A stretch of DNA of 64,000 bases, from contig JAHQIW010000810.1 of assembly GCA_019055375.1 (NCBI GenBank), forward strand, positions 186,001-250,000, in the 5' to 3' direction. How positions within the stretch are numbered: the stretch's first letter is position 1; each line of letters opens with the position of its first letter. The translations under genes were made by a program, and so were the position numbers. The DNA comes from Parelaphostrongylus tenuis. Lineage: Eukaryota; Nematoda; Chromadorea; Rhabditida; Metastrongylidae. Under the pieces are notes generated by a model. The model worked only from the letters and a program-made list of their open reading frames with translations, was not told where the DNA came from and ran no database searches. Shown here piece by piece: positions 1-12,039 of the stretch.

Positions 1-27
1 TTGAGAATAATTCAAATAGCAACGTAC

Positions 28-3000
28 GTGTGAAATTCGGCGGTTGTGGAGGAATAAAGTAGTTATTAGGAGGCGAAGGTTGTAGATTAGGAGGCGCAGG
101 TTGTAGATTTGGTGGAAGAGGTTGCGGAGGATGTGGCAAAACTACCGAACCAGATGGATTGTAACTAGAAGACGTTCAATGAACAAAAATGTATCAATAC
201 AAACAGGTGACTACTGAGTGTTTCTTTCAAAGCAGAAGCGAGGTTGTTGATGGTAGGACTTATAGACCTTTGAAGCTCTGAGGAGGGTGATACCGCCGGA
301 ATGACTGCCAGTAGTCCACTGTATTGAATTTAATCTCTACTGGACTGTATTCAATAGATCCTGACATTAAGATTTTCATTTCTTTTCATCAAAGAAACAT
401 TGGACTATCTCGACAATGCCGAGATTAGCAAATAGACGGTCTGGAGATACTACTGAACAAAAAACCTCAACCACAAAAACGGTTACACTAGTACTATCGA
501 AATGATGAATTGCAGGTGATATCCTATGTAATGGGAATTAAACATATTTTGGTAAAAACCGCTGAAATGAAATAAACCTAGTCGTCGTCGTCGTCGTAAC
601 GTATTGGCCACCGGAGTTGTATGGTAATGAAGAGGACTCCTTGCTTGATGACTGCATCGACTGATAATGTGGAGGTGCGGTTGCATGTGGTTGATATGTC
701 TTAAATACACAAATACCCAAAAAATCGACATTGTCAGTTATTTCTTGGGGAATATATAAAGTTTTCATGGTAAAGAAAAACCTAAAAGAAACATGTAAAT
801 GACCTGTTGTTGTGAATGATAGTCGGGAGGAGTCGACGACAGCTGTGAAACAGGAGGCAGTTGGTACTGTAATTACCCTGCTCATTCATTGATATCACTT
901 TCAGACAAAGCATACTATGGACAAGAACACATTAAAGATTAAACAATTACAATAAACAATGTTGAGAATCTCGTTCTCACATTTTGCTGAGGTTGCGCCG
1001 TTGTCGAAGTGTTCAACGAATTGCTCTGCCTTTGTAGATCACGATCGTTCGAGTACCCTTCCATACCCTGAGGAGGATTGGCTCGTGGTGGTGCAACTGA
1101 TGTGTACGAGGATTGCGACCCAAACGCTGCCGGAGAAGAAGAAAACGTCGTTGGAAGATTTAAGTTGACTGGAGTAGCAAACTGGCTTGGATCGGGGAAA
1201 GACGATGGCTCTGGGGCTTTCCTCACCTGAATAAGCTTGATTTTACTTATAATAAGGACATTATATATCGTGACGACTCTTCAAAAAATCATAAGTCTTC
1301 TCAATGAAAATTTGAGATTACTACAAGTGGTCATCTAACACCTTCGTGGGATGACCTCAGCAGCGTCGACAGAGAACCTATCCGTACTAGTTCGCTGCGC
1401 GGGTCAAGCACTGAAATCAGTGCGTAGGCCCATTATCCACCATAGTTCAATCAACTTGTTCTAGTTGGTTTTGCAACATATATATAGTACATGCCGATAT
1501 TTCTGACAACTTAGATCACAGAATCATTCAACGTAAGCTGCTCAAGTACTTAGGGATACGACATGTCTTCGCCTGCATTATGAATCGCAGTAGTGACACG
1601 TCTGAGTACTGTTCTATGAGCCCTTGCAAATCGCTATAACGATTTCAAGACGAATAATATTGCGCATTTCCCGATGACTCAGCATGAGACTGCTAAAAAT
1701 AGAATTCATAGAGTACAAGAGAGCACAGTGTTAATGAATTACGTTTCGGGCGTTTCTTCTTCTTCAATGCCTGAAAGAGTCAAACTGACATATTTATTTA
1801 GTCGAAAATTTCATAACCAAGGCAGATGATACTTAATACATGAGTGTTTAATCGCATTATAAACAGCCTCTTTTAGATAATCACTATTTCTCGTTGCTTT
1901 ACGGGCCTTCAGTTATTCGTCGCACCAACAGCGTGCAGGCTTAGGGAAATCGTTAGCATTGGCCGAAATATCGCTAAAAACTCTCCGACAACGACACCAG
2001 CTAAGTCGTAATCGCTTGTATGACCTACTATGTAGTCTATTGTGTATTGCGCAAAAGTACATTAGGTGCCGTAACGATACAGACAGTGATTGCATGGGTT
2101 CGGGTAGGATGTAAATAATCTCTCACAAATTGTATGGCAAAAATACATCGGCGAAACGGGCAAATCACACTGTATCCGTGCAAAATAAACACTTAGAAGG
2201 TAAACTTCAATTAAATTAAGCAATCCACTAAGCGCGGTAGGATACAAACATGTTGCACGCAGGATTTTGAAGAAGAAGTCACATCTTCGCACAAGAACAT
2301 CAACTCATGAAACTTTTGAAGCATGTTGAATTCATGCCAGAAGTCTAAAAATGAACCATAAAGATGAATGTTTTGTTACCACGATTCGATCAATTTTTGT
2401 GGATATGAGTAAGGTACATTCTTCGCCTATGTATGACTTTGGGCGGCTGGTTTCCAATAATAACTGAATCATAAGACAACAAAACTATAAGCATACGAAA
2501 GACGTTGTTTGATATGCAATTGACCATTTATGTATTCCGTCTCATCTGATAGATTACGGAAGTTTGACTTGATAGCTTTTAGTAGCTTGCGTGTCAATAT
2601 GACTCAATATGAGCTCTGAAGAAGATGAAACAGCTAGAACAGCAGTCACTATTGTTGTACTCAACTGTAATGAATAATTTTTGTCCTTCAACATCGTGTC
2701 TGTTCTTCAAAATCGAACAGAACCATTTAATCGATGTCGAGATAAATCGACAATCGATAGAAGAAAATTGCATAAAATAATGTTGAAAATAGTACTCTAT
2801 AGGCCTATGCCAAGTATGCAGTCGCTATAGGCAGATTTTGGCTATACTGTCATAGATTGGCAGACTGACTATATTTTGCGAATACTGTTACACTAGACCG
2901 GTGACCGCTCTCATAAAATTAAAAAAAAAAAACACTAACGAAGGCGTTGCTGCCGAAAACGTTAGCCAACGAGTTTTGAAGAGAAGGAAAATAGCAACCT

Positions 3001-6000
3001 CGTGCAAGTTTTAAATAGAGAAAAAGGCTATAGGCAAACTCAGTTGATCTGTGCAACCACTTTAGACAAGGATGATATTGAAAAAGACAATGGTTCATAA
3101 TGCAGTTTGGCGCCTTGTTAGCGATGATATCTCTTGAGTAAGAGTTCTCTGACTGTACAAGCACGGAAAATATGATATACCTTTGAAGCTATTAATTAGA
3201 CAGACACCGAAGAGAACGACTAAAGACACACCGAAACTGGAACATAATAGTGATAGATATTCAGGTGTGAATGGACACTACTCGACGCTCAGAGTGCATG
3301 ACACTACCACTTTAAGCATTAGGACATTCTAAAAACTCAGGTCGATGGATCTAGAAATGGGAGGTGAAGAATACCACGATGCCTGAGGGCAAGATTCAGA
3401 TCTGAATCGGTTGTCTTTACGTAGTACTCGCCTTCAACTACTTATGAATCGTATGAGACCGATCGAGCTTCAAAAAACGGATTTTCTCCTTGATAACTGC
3501 TACAAGGAAATGTAAAAGTATTCCATATTTAAATAGACTCCAACGGCATAGGTTCAAATAGGTCTAGATACATTCATCATGGTAAATTTTTCTGTCTAGA
3601 TTGTCTCAGTAGTGCAAGCGATAAATGAAAACCTTGCTCAGGAAAAATTAAACGTAAGAACTTTGGATGTAAGCTGTCATTTCTACAGTTGTATGAAAAT
3701 GCATCGATTTGAAAGAGATGACAACGATCTTGAAATCAATATTTGTATCGCACTGTTCCAATTCATAAATGCGATTCATGATCTTCATATAGACTTAGAA
3801 TATAGAATAAACCTGATCTATCTGTGGAATACCAGTGTTTCCCGGCTGAGCCACTTTTGGTGGTGGTGGTGGAGCTGGCTGCGTAGCAATGACCTAAATT
3901 GCTATTATTCGAGGAATATTATTGAAAACAAATCATTCAAGAAGTGATATTAATTGCACGTTTTAAACATCATGCAAGAGCATCAATGTAGTAAGGACTT
4001 CAAAGAATATGATTATGCATAGCATTATTCGTATCCTCACTGGTTCAAGAAACACTACCAAAAAATACTTCCATCTGATAAATGCACTTCCGACTACGAG
4101 CAATCAACTGCTCAAGTGCTCTCGGCATATTGAGCTTAGAAGAAAATGACACATAAGGAAAATTCCTTACCGCAGGAACAGTGCTCTTTGATCGATCTAC
4201 TGATATGGGAATTCGATGAAGATAACCATATCCAATATCACATCCTAGGCAACCTTCGCCACCCCAAGCCGAGTTTGGCGTTAAACTAACCTAAACAGTT
4301 CAAAAGCATTACATATAAAACTTCTTATTGTTTGCGAAAGAAATTTTATCTCGGAGGCTGTGCTGCTCAATTGTTAGTACCTGCCCACAAAAAGAAAATT
4401 GGAAAAACGGAAGATAAAACAAGCAACATACCTCTCTCACAACATCAGTATCAACGTTGTACACATACAGCTTAAGCGGTTTTCCTTCATTAGCCTTCAA
4501 ATAGAAGTGCAAAGAGTAAATCTGAGCGTTAAATAGCCAGATAAATCCAAATACCTGGACCAAAGCGATAAGATCATCTGCCTGATTCAACACACTTTCA
4601 GCACCAAGGATGTAGTCAGAGTCAGAGAGCAAGCCAGCAATCGAAGCTGGCGAGTTCGGCTAAAAGGCATAGACTTACATCAACAACATCTAAGACCATT
4701 TTGAAAGATTTTATTTGTGAATGCCATTCTCCATTTTAATGTGCAATATAAACAATTTTAAGAAAAAATTCTTCTTATTTATATTTTTGTTATCTTACAT
4801 CATTTGTTTATAGTAGATTGAATTCACATTAATGGAGAAATCGGTTTTTGCACGAATGCAATCTAAACAGGAACCATTTGAAGATAGACATTTAGGCAGA
4901 GCCTCATAAAACGGCTCAAGCATTGCGAAAGGACGAGTAAAATAATAGTTTTGAAATTCATCAGCTAGAAAGAGGACTTGGAGAGACTCTACGAGTCCCC
5001 AAGGCCCGAATTTGACGAGATTAGGGAAATCATATCTGCTCTATGTTTCTTATCCGGAGAAAAAGGTCCCTCTTCACTTCACTGAGACCGCGAAAACTTT
5101 GCCTTATAGGCAGGCAACTGAAAGCGTTCTCCACAGTGATGGTCAGATCTAATGTTAGAGAACGCCCGGCAAGATCAAATTTGCATAAAAAATGTCATGA
5201 ATACTTTTGGCAGTAGTCAGATGAGACCATCCACTGTAAATACTAAATTTCGGAGGATTAATTACAACAAAGGCGTCCATTCGGAAGGACTAGGGTGTCC
5301 ACCAAAGATTGCAGTCACCGCCATTTGTCAACCAAGAGGAGATGAACCAATATTTACGGTTCATAAAATGAACTCTCAGTGCTAGAGTTGTTGAATGAAG
5401 CTATGTTTCACTCAAATTATTGACCATATCATCAACCCACACAGGTACACAGGTCTAAAAATACGCATGTATATTTCCATCGGCAAGAATGCGCCAATAA
5501 TAGGCAGCTAATATTAGCTTTCGATGACTATACGATTTAAAGATCTCATCCCTAGCAAGAGATCAAAGCAAGCATCCCGTTTCTGTGGATGTATTTACTA
5601 CAAGGGCGCGTGCTGGGCAGTGACTAGAGGTGCTGTGTGACACACACGTGTCCCACCAATTAATCATCGATGGCTCGATCCTGCTCTCAAGGCTCATCAA
5701 GCATTCTGTTCCCCGGGATCAACGATGTGGCACTAGCCTTATCTGGAATAATAGCACAGGTTCTGGGATGATACATCAGCAGGTCAACGCGGGTCATTGT
5801 AAAGGCTAGATGTGCATTCAATCGTCTCAAACGAAGCTGATGCTAGATGAAGACATATGTATGGTGCTTCCTTCAGTGATTCATCAACGCCGAAAGCTTT
5901 GTCCTCTGTTCCTTGATTGTTGCAAAAATGGTTTCAATTCGACTGAATTCTTGAAAAAAACATTTCAACTTCCTGGCATAAAATCGAGTTTTGACAATGA

Positions 6001-8923
6001 ACACCTCAATCGCATTGCAGAGAAAGAATAGGAAGAAAGCAACAGCTTTTATACTACGCTAAAGTGGAGACAAGTTCGTCATTCAAAGGCGACAAATGAT
6101 GGATAGAAAAGCTTTTGATCGTGTCAGAGCCTCGAGTCTTTAGCTAATTGTAAATAATCTTCCAAGAAGACATTCATTTCTATAGCAAAAGATTGAGTGT
6201 GTGGCATTACACTGGACTGCTTGTGACTGTCTATCAATCTCCAGAATAGTATGAACGGTATACTGCGTGAGTTTCTTTCCCAATTCGTCAGATATACAAG
6301 TTAGCTACAAAATTCCTAACCTGAACTGAAATAACGTGCCAAACATGTTGACTAGCACCGTCAAACGAACAGAATCGAATAGAAACACCAAGCAATCCTT
6401 GACCGCCCCACATTTCCGACGGTATGACTGTAGTCTGCCTCACTGTTTGTGTCTTGCTAAATAGCACGAACAGTAGAAAAGAATCTAATAAGTATTCGTG
6501 CGTACCTATATACGCATATACGCATATATATCTATATATACATATATATGTATATATATATACATATATGTATATGTATATATATACATATGTGCACACG
6601 TGTACAGGTGCACACATATACGCACATGTAAATGTACATGTGCATATATGCACATGAATGTATATGTACATGCAGATGTATACACAATTTCAAGGAGATA
6701 ACCATACCTGTTATAGACAGTGATTTCAATCGGCTTTTCGATATGTTGTCTGAGGATGTCCTTCATGGTGTCATTGTCCTTGTCCTATGAAGAAGATATT
6801 GCAACAATAGTGTCCTTGACAGTCAGCACAGATATTCGTTCATCTTACCAGTCTTATATTTCCGATAGAAACAATGAAATCGAAAAAAGGCTCCAAACCA
6901 GCCGCTTGTCCAGGGGAGTTGTCTTGAACCTAAGCAAATTCATAACAGATCGATTCATATTGAGGTTCCATCTCCAAGTCAACGATCATTTTACTATCAC
7001 CCTATAAGTTTCTTCCACCTATAAATTCTCATAGTCCATGAAGGACTTTTCATAAGAAAACACAATTATTACATAAACCAGTTGAAACACCTTACGTGGA
7101 ACAAATTTTGCACATTATTTTTGATTTAGTGACAAACATAATACTCAAAGCGTCGTCAGGTATGTAGATGACTCCAGAGTTGCATACAAGTCCTCAAAAA
7201 AGGTCTCAGACGCGAGTCATGACATAAATATATCAACAGATATCGCGACCCTTCGTACTGTACTAAAAGAACATCTGGTCAGCAAATTTAAAATAGACAA
7301 AACCAAACCTTTAGGTTGGCATAGGGCACAAAAACACAACAACAAGGATTTTGATGTGACTGTCACAATCCTAGCGCAGGAATCAAAAACATCCATGCGC
7401 AAGACTCTTGAGGCACTTTGGATAAACGCCCAAAATCCCGAAAAGAACTGCAAGGACGAGTGTGTCACCATCACACGAGATCTCGCGCCCTTTCTTCGTT
7501 TGATCTTCTAACCTGACCTAGGCAGCATATAAATAAGACCATCTGAATCATTCGAATAGACTAATACTACATACGCCCAGCTCTGAAGAAGGCGGGTCGC
7601 CGAAACCAGCCGAACTTCTACGACTAATTTACCAACCTCGCGTCAGCTAATCAAAATAAGTTTTCTCGATTTTCACATAACTTCGTACTAAACTACCGGG
7701 GTTCGAAAAAAAGTTATGACGCCCTTGTAAAAGACTGAAAATTTATGCATTAATCCCAAACAAAAACCATAACAATTATTCTTCGAAACAATGGCCATCG
7801 TTTTCTACGACTTCCTGTCATTGCTCCGCGAAGTTCGGTTGACAATTCGCGAGCACTTGACGACGGTTCGTCTTCCAGAGCAGCAATCAAATCTTCGTTG
7901 TTCAACTTTGTCGAACGCCCTGAACGAAGCTTGACTTTGAGGCCAAGATCTCCGGCACTGAGAAGCGTTGAAACCAGCGTTCAGCAGCAGATTTGCTTCT
8001 TCTGTGTTCCCCTTCAACTTCCTTGATTTCATCGATTACAGCGCGCTGTGGAAGACTCTTTCTCCAATAATGACGCAATAAACCACGAAGTTCGATTGTA
8101 TCGCTGGACATGGCGGAAGCTTGTAACAGAGAAGTAGAGACCACTAATCTACAGGCCTTCAATAGAAAAGCTTCACAAAAGAAGCTGTATTATTCTCATA
8201 ATATGCATGGGAGTTATCTCATGCTTATCAAAGGGCCCCAGAACTTCATTCCCAGCCGTAGTATAACGTCGTACCACCGCTAAAAGCGACTAAATAAAAA
8301 GACTTCTGCACCGTGCCTTTCGTCTCAGCCAATTTTTTTTTTACATGTAAAGGGGGTATAGCCCTTATAAAAGGCTTGAAATACGTCATTAGATTATGAA
8401 TTTTTTAAATCGAGGTCTCAAAAAAGTGAAAAATCTGGGGCCTAGGCTACTGACGAGGGGGCGAGACTCCCGAAACACGCGTGTATAGCCCTCGCGTACC
8501 AACCTCGGGTAAGGCTTTGAACATTCTTAAAAATTTATATTGAATGTTTATTGCGAGATTTTAAAGAGAGTCGATGTCATGGATCAACTCTGTTCTACCA
8601 GCCGAGATCCATCGACTGAGAAGTGGTGATGGCATAGTGTCCTTGCTCACTGTGCCCTCACCACATACGCCTTCCTCCTTGCTACAATGCATGGTTTAGA
8701 TGTGGGGCGTGGGCCACTGATGAGGGGGCGAGACCTCTCAAAGACGCGGGTATAGCCCTGATGTACCCATTTCGGGCAGGGCTCTGAACATTCTTGAGAA
8801 CTTTAGCCAAAAATCGGTCTATCTAGAAGCATTCATATCGAACAGCAGGTTGTAACTCACCCTCAAGACATGATAGCCCTCGGTTCCGCCTCCAGGAATC
8901 GGTATACTATCACTATTACCCAT
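28..8923 (-). CDS. GORASP: Golgi reassembly-stacking protein (GRASP55/65), 5' eleven exons, partial
   Basis: Membrane-anchored protein that tethers Golgi cisternae and helps unconventional secretion. Exons read on the minus strand: 8861-8923, 6849-6929, 6708-6784, 6321-6456, 4555-4659, 4432-4494, 4171-4290, 3813-3893, 981-1226, 578-699, 28-164; all reading phases join and each intron is GT/AG. The start at 8923 gives MGNSD, so Gly2 is available for N-myristoylation as in the family. GRASP PDZ 1 (about residues 15-110) holds [15 protein letters not shown] and [23 protein letters not shown] 2 (about 115-210) holds [18 protein letters not shown] and [20 protein letters not shown]. From about residue 216 the protein is Pro/Ser/Thr/Gln-rich, like the family's regulatory tail. 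About 410 residues are visible; the last exon here ends in a strong donor (GTACGT) at 27, so the gene continues beyond the left edge. A missed exon in the 2.6-kb intron 1227-3812 is possible. Confidence 0.95.
1227..3812 (-). other. long GRASP intron, no recognised content
   Basis: Intron between the proline-rich exon at 3813-3893 and the exon at 981-1226. I see no conserved reading frame, repeat family or RNA gene in it on either strand. Confidence 0.5.
5595..5835 (+). repeat. tRNA-derived SINE, family S1, degenerate copy
   Basis: Lies in a GRASP intron. A tRNA-like head (GACTAGAGGTGCTGTG as degraded A-box region, GGCTCGATCC as B-box) is followed by a body ending near GCATTCAATCGTCTCAAACG. 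The body is shared with the copies at 12590, 47985 and 58170, which fixes it as a family. Confidence 0.65.
6500..6684. repeat. alternating TA/CA/CG microsatellite
   Basis: About 180 bp of almost strictly alternating purine/pyrimidine sequence (TATATA, CATATA, GTGCACAC, CACATG) in the short GRASP intron between exons 3 and 4. It leaves spurious Tyr/Ile/His-rich open frames on both strands that are not genes. Confidence 0.85.
7203..7640 (+). mobile_element. Penelope-like element 3' fragment (C-terminus of the GIY-YIG ORF plus 3' end)
   Basis: An open frame of about 100 codons ends at the TAA at 7509-7511. Its C-terminus, with [17 protein letters not shown] and [16 protein letters not shown], matches almost residue for residue the C-terminus of the GIY-YIG protein at 53456-53920. 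It is antisense to GRASP, inside its second intron. The GIY-YIG core itself is missing upstream, so this is a 5'-truncated copy. About 70 nt after the stop lies a hammerhead-like motif (7581-7606), as in the 53-kb element. Confidence 0.8.
7581..7606 (+). ncRNA. hammerhead-like core of a Penelope-like element
   Basis: Reads CUGAAGA, one extra A, GGCG, loop GGU, CGCC, GAAAC. This is the hammerhead layout CUGANGA - stem II - GAA(A) with one extra base before stem II. I cannot find a convincing stem III or stem I, so catalysis is doubtful. Two further copies flank the element at 53-56 kb. Confidence 0.5.
7690..8235 (-). pseudogene. mariner-family transposase relic, N-terminal half
   Basis: Minus-strand frame from the ATG at 8111: [15 protein letters not shown], then [20 protein letters not shown], the typical mariner helix-turn-helix region. 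A frameshift near 7960 follows, then [19 protein letters not shown], the linker after the second helix-turn-helix. The DDE catalytic part is absent. The outer end around 8190-8222 matches, in opposite orientation, the end of the copy at 56589. Hookworms are known to carry mariners (e.g. bandit in Ancylostoma); which subfamily this is was not tested. Confidence 0.8.
8445..8490 (+). ncRNA. type I hammerhead ribozyme motif, intact core
   Basis: Stem I GGCUA (8445-8449) pairs with UAGCC (8486-8490). Core CUGACGA is 8450-8456. Stem II GGGGG (8457-8461), loop CGAGA, CUCCC (8467-8471). GAA is 8472-8474. Stem III is the 10-nt palindrome 8475-8484, starting A15.1 and ending U16.1. The cleavage nucleotide is A8485. 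All conserved core bases are present and five stem I pairs form. The very short palindromic stem III is typical of animal retroelement hammerheads that work as tandem or dimeric copies. It lies in the first GRASP intron, antisense to it. Confidence 0.8.
8712..8757 (+). ncRNA. second tandem hammerhead copy, decayed core
   Basis: About 268 bp after the intact copy. CUGAUGA (8717-8723), the GGGGG start of stem II and the following CGAGA are kept, and the downstream UAUAGCCC and GAACAUUCUU tail match the first copy. The GAAAC block is altered to CAAAGAC, so G12 and the 15.1 pairing are damaged. Confidence 0.65.
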
Positions 8924-9299
8924 CTAGTAGTCTGACAACCTGCAAATATCGATTCGTCCACCTCCATGTAGATCAAAGCAGACCAGCGTATCGATTTCCG
9001 ATAAATCAATGATGAGAGGGATCGCCATAAACGAGATGGACTTACGAAAAACGAGGTAAAAATAATCGACTCTGATACGCTACGTGGAAGAATGAGATCG
9101 AATGGCCCGCCTCCGCGTACGCAGTCAAATCGTCACCACCGAAACAGATACTCAGCCAGACAGTTAAGAGGCGAGGCGTCGAATTTCATTTAGTCCTAAG
9201 AATCTCGACCGAGCCGGTTCCTCGTATATCTCTATGGGTCTGCCCTTTTTTTCCTACGGGTCTGCGAATGTCTTCTCTTCAGACTGATCTACCCGTGAT

Positions 9300-10700
9300 T
9301 TTTTGTCTACTCGTCTAGCCTCTAATATAGGCTGGTACTCTTTCAAAGCCCTGCCAAATTAAAGTATTGTTCTTATTTTTTTTATCTTCTTTTTTTATCT
9401 CTATCTTCAAAATATTACAAAAACAAACAAAAATATTTCGAAAGTTAACTTGTCCTAACTTAACTTAAAGGTGAACTGAGCGTGGATCGATCCCTGTTGC
9501 TTCTTTCCTAAATTCTACAAAGCTTACCAGATTTTTCGAAGTTCCTCTGAATCTACTACGGCTGAATTGTATTGGTGTTTTTTCTTAGATTTAGAGGAAT
9601 GTGCTTTTTTTTTGGTAATTTTTGAATTTGCGTACATGAGTCGATTTATGTTATCGCTCTTGGAGTTCCACAACGTGCACTCAATTTCTTGCAAGTTCTA
9701 AGAGCCTGAGGTGGAAAGTGTTGTTAGTTTTTCTTATATTTTCACGGTCTACCAACATTTGATCTATGTGTCTTTGGTCTGTGCATATCTACTCAGATAT
9801 AGGCTGAGATTTTTTCAAAACCCTATCGAATTAAAATATTTTAAAAGTGGGTTTGTACGAGCTTGGGTCGATCTCTATGGTGGTTTACACTAAATCTACT
9901 GAATGCATCTGATTTTCGTCAGTCCCGATGAATCTACGAATGGATTGTATTGTTATTCTTGCTTAAATTCAGCTAAACGTGCCTTTTTCTGCTAGTTCTT
10001 TAATCGATAATTTAATTCGTATGCGAGTCTATTTACCTTGTTGCTCTTGTAAGTCCACTAAGCGTACTCAATTTCTGATAACCTGAGATGGATCTTATTG
10101 TTGGTTTTGCTTATATCATTCAAAGTCTGCCTTATTTTTGTTGAACTCCCATGAATTCCTTTTGTCCAATATTTGTTCTTCTCGTCGTGACCTTTTATCT
10201 ATTCATTCAAATTGCTCTAATGTAGGCTGAGATTCTTTCAAAGTCCTGCGAAATCAAAATATATCAAAAGTGGGTCTGTACGAGCGTGAATCGATCTCCA
10301 TTGCTTTTTCCCTCTAATTCCACTGGGCTTACCAGATTTTCGTAAATCCTTGTGAATTCAGGTTGGACTGCATTGTTTTTTTCCATACTTCGTAAGTTCC
10401 ATGAGTCTCAGATAGGTTCCATTGATGTTTCCTAGATTGTGATGGATGCACCCTATCTTTCGCAATATCTGAAATAATTCTATTCGTGTGCCAAAGTTCT
10501 TGTAAGTTCCATGAATCTAGGAAGGACTGGGTTGTTTTTATTTCTTGAATTTCGATGACTATACTTGAATTTTGTCAGTCCTTGCGAATTTGGATATCTG
10601 GGCCAGTTTCTTCTGGTTGTACTTGGTTTTGTAAGTCATATGAGATTGTGGATGAATTGTACTGTTATTTATTCTGAGTTTTAGTAAGTATACCCTATTT
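9300..10700. repeat. degenerate tandem array, about 450-bp units
   Basis: Three diverged units align from near 9320, 9795 and 10220. Each has TAGGCTGAGATTCTTTCAAA-like starts, then AAAAGTGGGTCTGTACGAGC-like text in the last two, a GATCGATCTCC-like block, TACCAGATTTTCG and a GAATTGTATTGTTATT-like end. Shorter diverged pieces of the last block continue to about 11100. The array is pyrimidine-rich on the plus strand. No coding frame is seen. It lies between the GRASP start and eL43. Confidence 0.6.
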
Positions 10701-11271
10701 TCCGTTACTCATATACACTTCTCTTAGGAAATGAGGGTCAATTTTTATCGCTGCTTTTTGATTTCTAAACATGTACTTAGTTTTTACAACTCTTGAATTT
10801 ATGGATGAATTGTATTACTATTTTTCTCATACTTTTTTTCGTAGTTTTTGGTGAGTATGTTTTCTTTATATTGCTCATTCCAATTAGGTTGGCTTCTGAT
10901 TTTTCAATATTGCGAAATTTGACCGGTTTCATTAGTCGCGTCAATTTATATCGTTTTCTGTCGTGATTTTCCTAATTTCATTGACGGTGTCCATTAGTCT
11001 CATGGAATTTGAGTCAATTTCTATAGCTATTTATTGATTCATTGATCGTATCAGTTTTAATAGCCCTATAGATTTGGATTTATTTCTTTGCTCATTTTGA
11101 ATTTCATTAGAATTACATCGGAGCGTTTCTTACACAGTGACCATCTTTTTGTCACTTTCTCGACCAAAGACCCAGTTCTATTCGGTTTCACCTTTCAATG
11201 CCTCTTGATTTACACCTTATCTTCTGTTATAACCAATTCCTTATTTCCGCTCAAGTAGAATTCTACATGGG

Positions 11272-11345
11272 GTTGTGGCCGAGTGGTTAGTGATGCTCAG
11301 TGTGGGAGTTGATCACTTCCCCCAAGATTCTCGACGGTCAATCAA
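11272..11345 (+). repeat. tRNA-like SINE head fragment
   Basis: GGCCGAGTGGTTAGTGATGC is a good tRNA A-box region and resembles the SINE family S2 heads at 15.8-16.3 kb. No proper B-box (GGTTCRANNCC) or acceptor pairing follows, so it is not a functional tRNA gene. It is about 330 bp upstream of the eL43 start. Confidence 0.5.
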
Positions 11346-11607
11346 CGGGCGCCGTAATGATGTGAAGATGGGTCACGTAAAGTAAAATGAATCATTAAGA
11401 CTCCAATTCTGTTCTAAGTACCTTGAATGCAAAAAAAACAGCGTTGATTGTTACTTTTCAAGTGGACAGTTATGTCGTGTTGCCATTCCATTCGGCTATT
11501 TCGATTCTGTCTTTTCTACTAAACTGATTTATAGAGGCTTCGTTTTTTAGACATTTGGCGCTGCTTTGATCTGTTGGGCATTACTTGACATCGTTTTCAG
11601 GGTTATA

Positions 11608-11976
11608 ATGGCAAAGCGTACGAAGAAGGTCGGTATTGTTGGGAAATATGGGACCCGTTATGGAGCATCGCTGCGTAAAATGGTGAAGAAAATGGAAGTG
11701 ACGCAGCATTCACGTTATACTTGTGTGTTCTGCGGAAAGGAAGCCATGAAACGGAAGGCCGTGGGCATCTGGAATTGCTCGAAATGTCACAAAACTGTAG
11801 CCGGTGGAGCGTAAGTTTTTAAAGAATTCATTGTTCACCAGACTCTACTCCGCTTTGGCTTCGGTTGTGGCTAATCGTAGGAATTACATGTGGAAAGTTT
11901 CAGTTACGTCTATGGAACCGTAACTGCTGCCACCGTGCGATCAACTATCCGTCGTCTTCGTGATCTGAAAGAATAG
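11608..11976 (+). CDS. rpl-43: 60S ribosomal protein eL43 (L37A)
   Basis: Structural protein of the large cytosolic ribosomal subunit. Exon 1 is 11608-11810, exon 2 is 11904-11976; the intron is GTAAGT...TTTCAG and the alanine codon is split GC|T. The product is 91 residues, the family length. It starts [20 protein letters not shown] and ends [12 protein letters not shown]. The zinc ribbon is complete: Cys39, Cys42, Cys57 and Cys60. An upstream ATG in the same frame (11566) was rejected, because homologues start at MAKRTKK and a splice acceptor TTTTCAG ends at 11600, seven bases before the chosen start; this could be a cis or spliced-leader acceptor. No frame defects. Confidence 0.97.
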
Positions 11977-12033
11977 CGATCCACACTGGGTTCTTTCCAT
12001 GATCATTGTTGTTATGATTGTTATTAAAGATAA

Positions 12034-12039
12034 AATAAA
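12034..12039 (+). terminator. polyadenylation signal of eL43
   Basis: AATAAA 57 nt after the eL43 stop codon, the expected distance for a short nematode 3' UTR. Confidence 0.55.

Noticed and set aside
6288..6766. Tyr/Ile/His-rich open frames on both strands
   Set aside because: Produced by the alternating microsatellite; only the GRASP exon segments 6321-6456 and 6708-6784 are coding.
11566..11607. Upstream in-frame ATG for eL43
   Set aside because: It would add 14 residues absent from the family, and a splice acceptor lies between it and the conserved start.
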